A stretch of 64,000 nt of DNA, taken from Escherichia marmotae. Its GTDB lineage: Bacteria > Pseudomonadota > Gammaproteobacteria > Enterobacterales > Enterobacteriaceae. The position numbers and the translations under genes are program-made. A model generated the notes under the pieces. That model was not told where the DNA came from. It did no database searches and worked only from the letters and a program-made list of their open reading frames with translations. Below, in pieces: positions 63,413-64,000 of the stretch. The stretch spans positions 4,154,001 through 4,218,000 of the forward strand of contig NZ_CP025979.1 in assembly GCF_002900365.1 (NCBI RefSeq), given 5' to 3'. The number at the start of each line of letters is the position of its first letter. Position 1 is the stretch's first letter.

Positions 63413-64000
63413 GCACTTTGGATTTACGCTGATAGTTGTACATCAGCTTTTTGCTCTCTGGCAGTGAATCAATATCCACCGGGGTAAAACCACGCTCCTG
63501 GAACCAGTGAATACTGCGCGTGGTCAGCACAAATAATTTGCTTAAGCCGCTTTGCCTGGCCTGGGCTGCGATACGCTCCAGCAGGACTTCACCACGGGAA
63601 GAACTGCGGTAATCCGGGTGTACCGCCACGCAGGCCATTTCGCCAATTTTCTCTTCCGGGAACGGATAGAGCGCAGCGCAGGCAATAGTTGTGTTATCGC
63701 GCTGAATAATGGTGAATTTGTCGATTTCCATCTCCAGTTGTTCCCGAGAACGACGCACCAGAATACCTTGCTGCTCCAGCGGGCGGATCAACTCCAGAAT
63801 ACCGCCGATATCATTGATTGTTGCGCGACGAATCTGCTCGGCGCTTTCCATCACAATTTGCGTACCGATACCGTCACGTGAGAACAGCTCTTGTAGCAGC
63901 GCGCCATCTTCCTGATAACTGATTAAATGACAGCGACGAACACCGCTGCGGCAAGCCTTCACTGCACCACGTAAAAAGCGCACCGTACCGGAGTTGTAAT
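63393..64000 (-). CDS. argA: ArgA, N-acetylglutamate synthase (partial, N-terminus outside window)
   Basis: About 202 C-terminal residues, open from the window edge to the TAA at 63393-63395. The GNAT acetyltransferase domain is visible: [21 protein letters not shown] is the acetyl-CoA loop, and [14 protein letters not shown] the family core. The missing N-terminal part is the amino-acid-kinase-like arginine-binding domain. It catalyses the first step of arginine synthesis. Convergent with recD, with the repeat region between. Confidence 0.95.

Overview
The window is chromosomal DNA of Escherichia coli or a very close Escherichia relative. Gene order and almost every protein length match what I remember of the E. 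coli K-12 argA-recD...ygfK segment, read here in reverse. The proteins read as E. coli orthologues. No search was run, so names rest on recognition and on motifs visible in the translations.

Layout. (1) 1-17,330: a purine/urate-type anaerobic catabolic cluster. It holds ygfK (partial), mocA, yqeC, a broken yqeB, yqeA, hyuA, ygeY, ygeX, ygeW, the sigma-54 activator ygeV, and xdhC, xdhB, xdhA. Strong sigma-54 (-24/-12) matches precede ygfK and xdhA, which fits control by YgeV. (2) 17,645-18,552: ygeR and the tRNA-Gly(CCC) gene glyU. (3) 18,592-24,600: an AT-rich, decayed remnant of the ETT2 type III secretion island at glyU. It contains a doubly frameshifted ygeH/eilA, an IS3-family element with a 3-bp target duplication, yqeJ, yqeI and a frameshifted yqeH; the secretion apparatus genes are absent. 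(4) 24,619-35,153: yqeG, yqeF, kduI-kduD with two KdgR-like boxes, araE, ygeA, lysR/lysA and galR. (5) 35,368-43,899: the paired sRNAs omrB and omrA, aas-lplT, a DUF4139-type lipoprotein gene that I do not remember in K-12 at this site, tas, ygdR, ygdQ and mutH. (6) 43,900-49,250: a DnaA-box-rich intergenic region, then rppH-ptsP and lgt-thyA. (7) 49,386-62,928: the ppdA(nonsense)-ppdB-ygdB-ppdC-recC-ptrA-recB-recD series. (8) 62,930-64,000: REP-containing 155-bp tandem repeats that carry duplicated copies of the argA 3' end, then argA (partial).

How the genes work together. Region 1 looks like a complete fermentative module. A molybdenum hydroxylase (XdhABC) and cofactor-maturation proteins (MocA, YqeB, YqeC) sit beside a hydantoinase-type amidohydrolase, an M20 hydrolase, a diaminopropionate ammonia-lyase, a carbamoyltransferase homologue and a carbamate kinase, so carbamoyl phosphate could be used to make ATP. 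RecBCD (repair), Aas/LplT (lysophospholipid recycling), KduID/AraE (hexuronate and arabinose use) and Lgt/ThyA/RppH/PtsP are ordinary core functions.

I did not find a clearly new system. The most useful observations are the sigma-54 sites, the argA-tail tandem repeat, the trimmed ETT2 island, four disrupted genes (yqeB, ygeH, yqeH, ppdA), and the extra DUF4139 lipoprotein.
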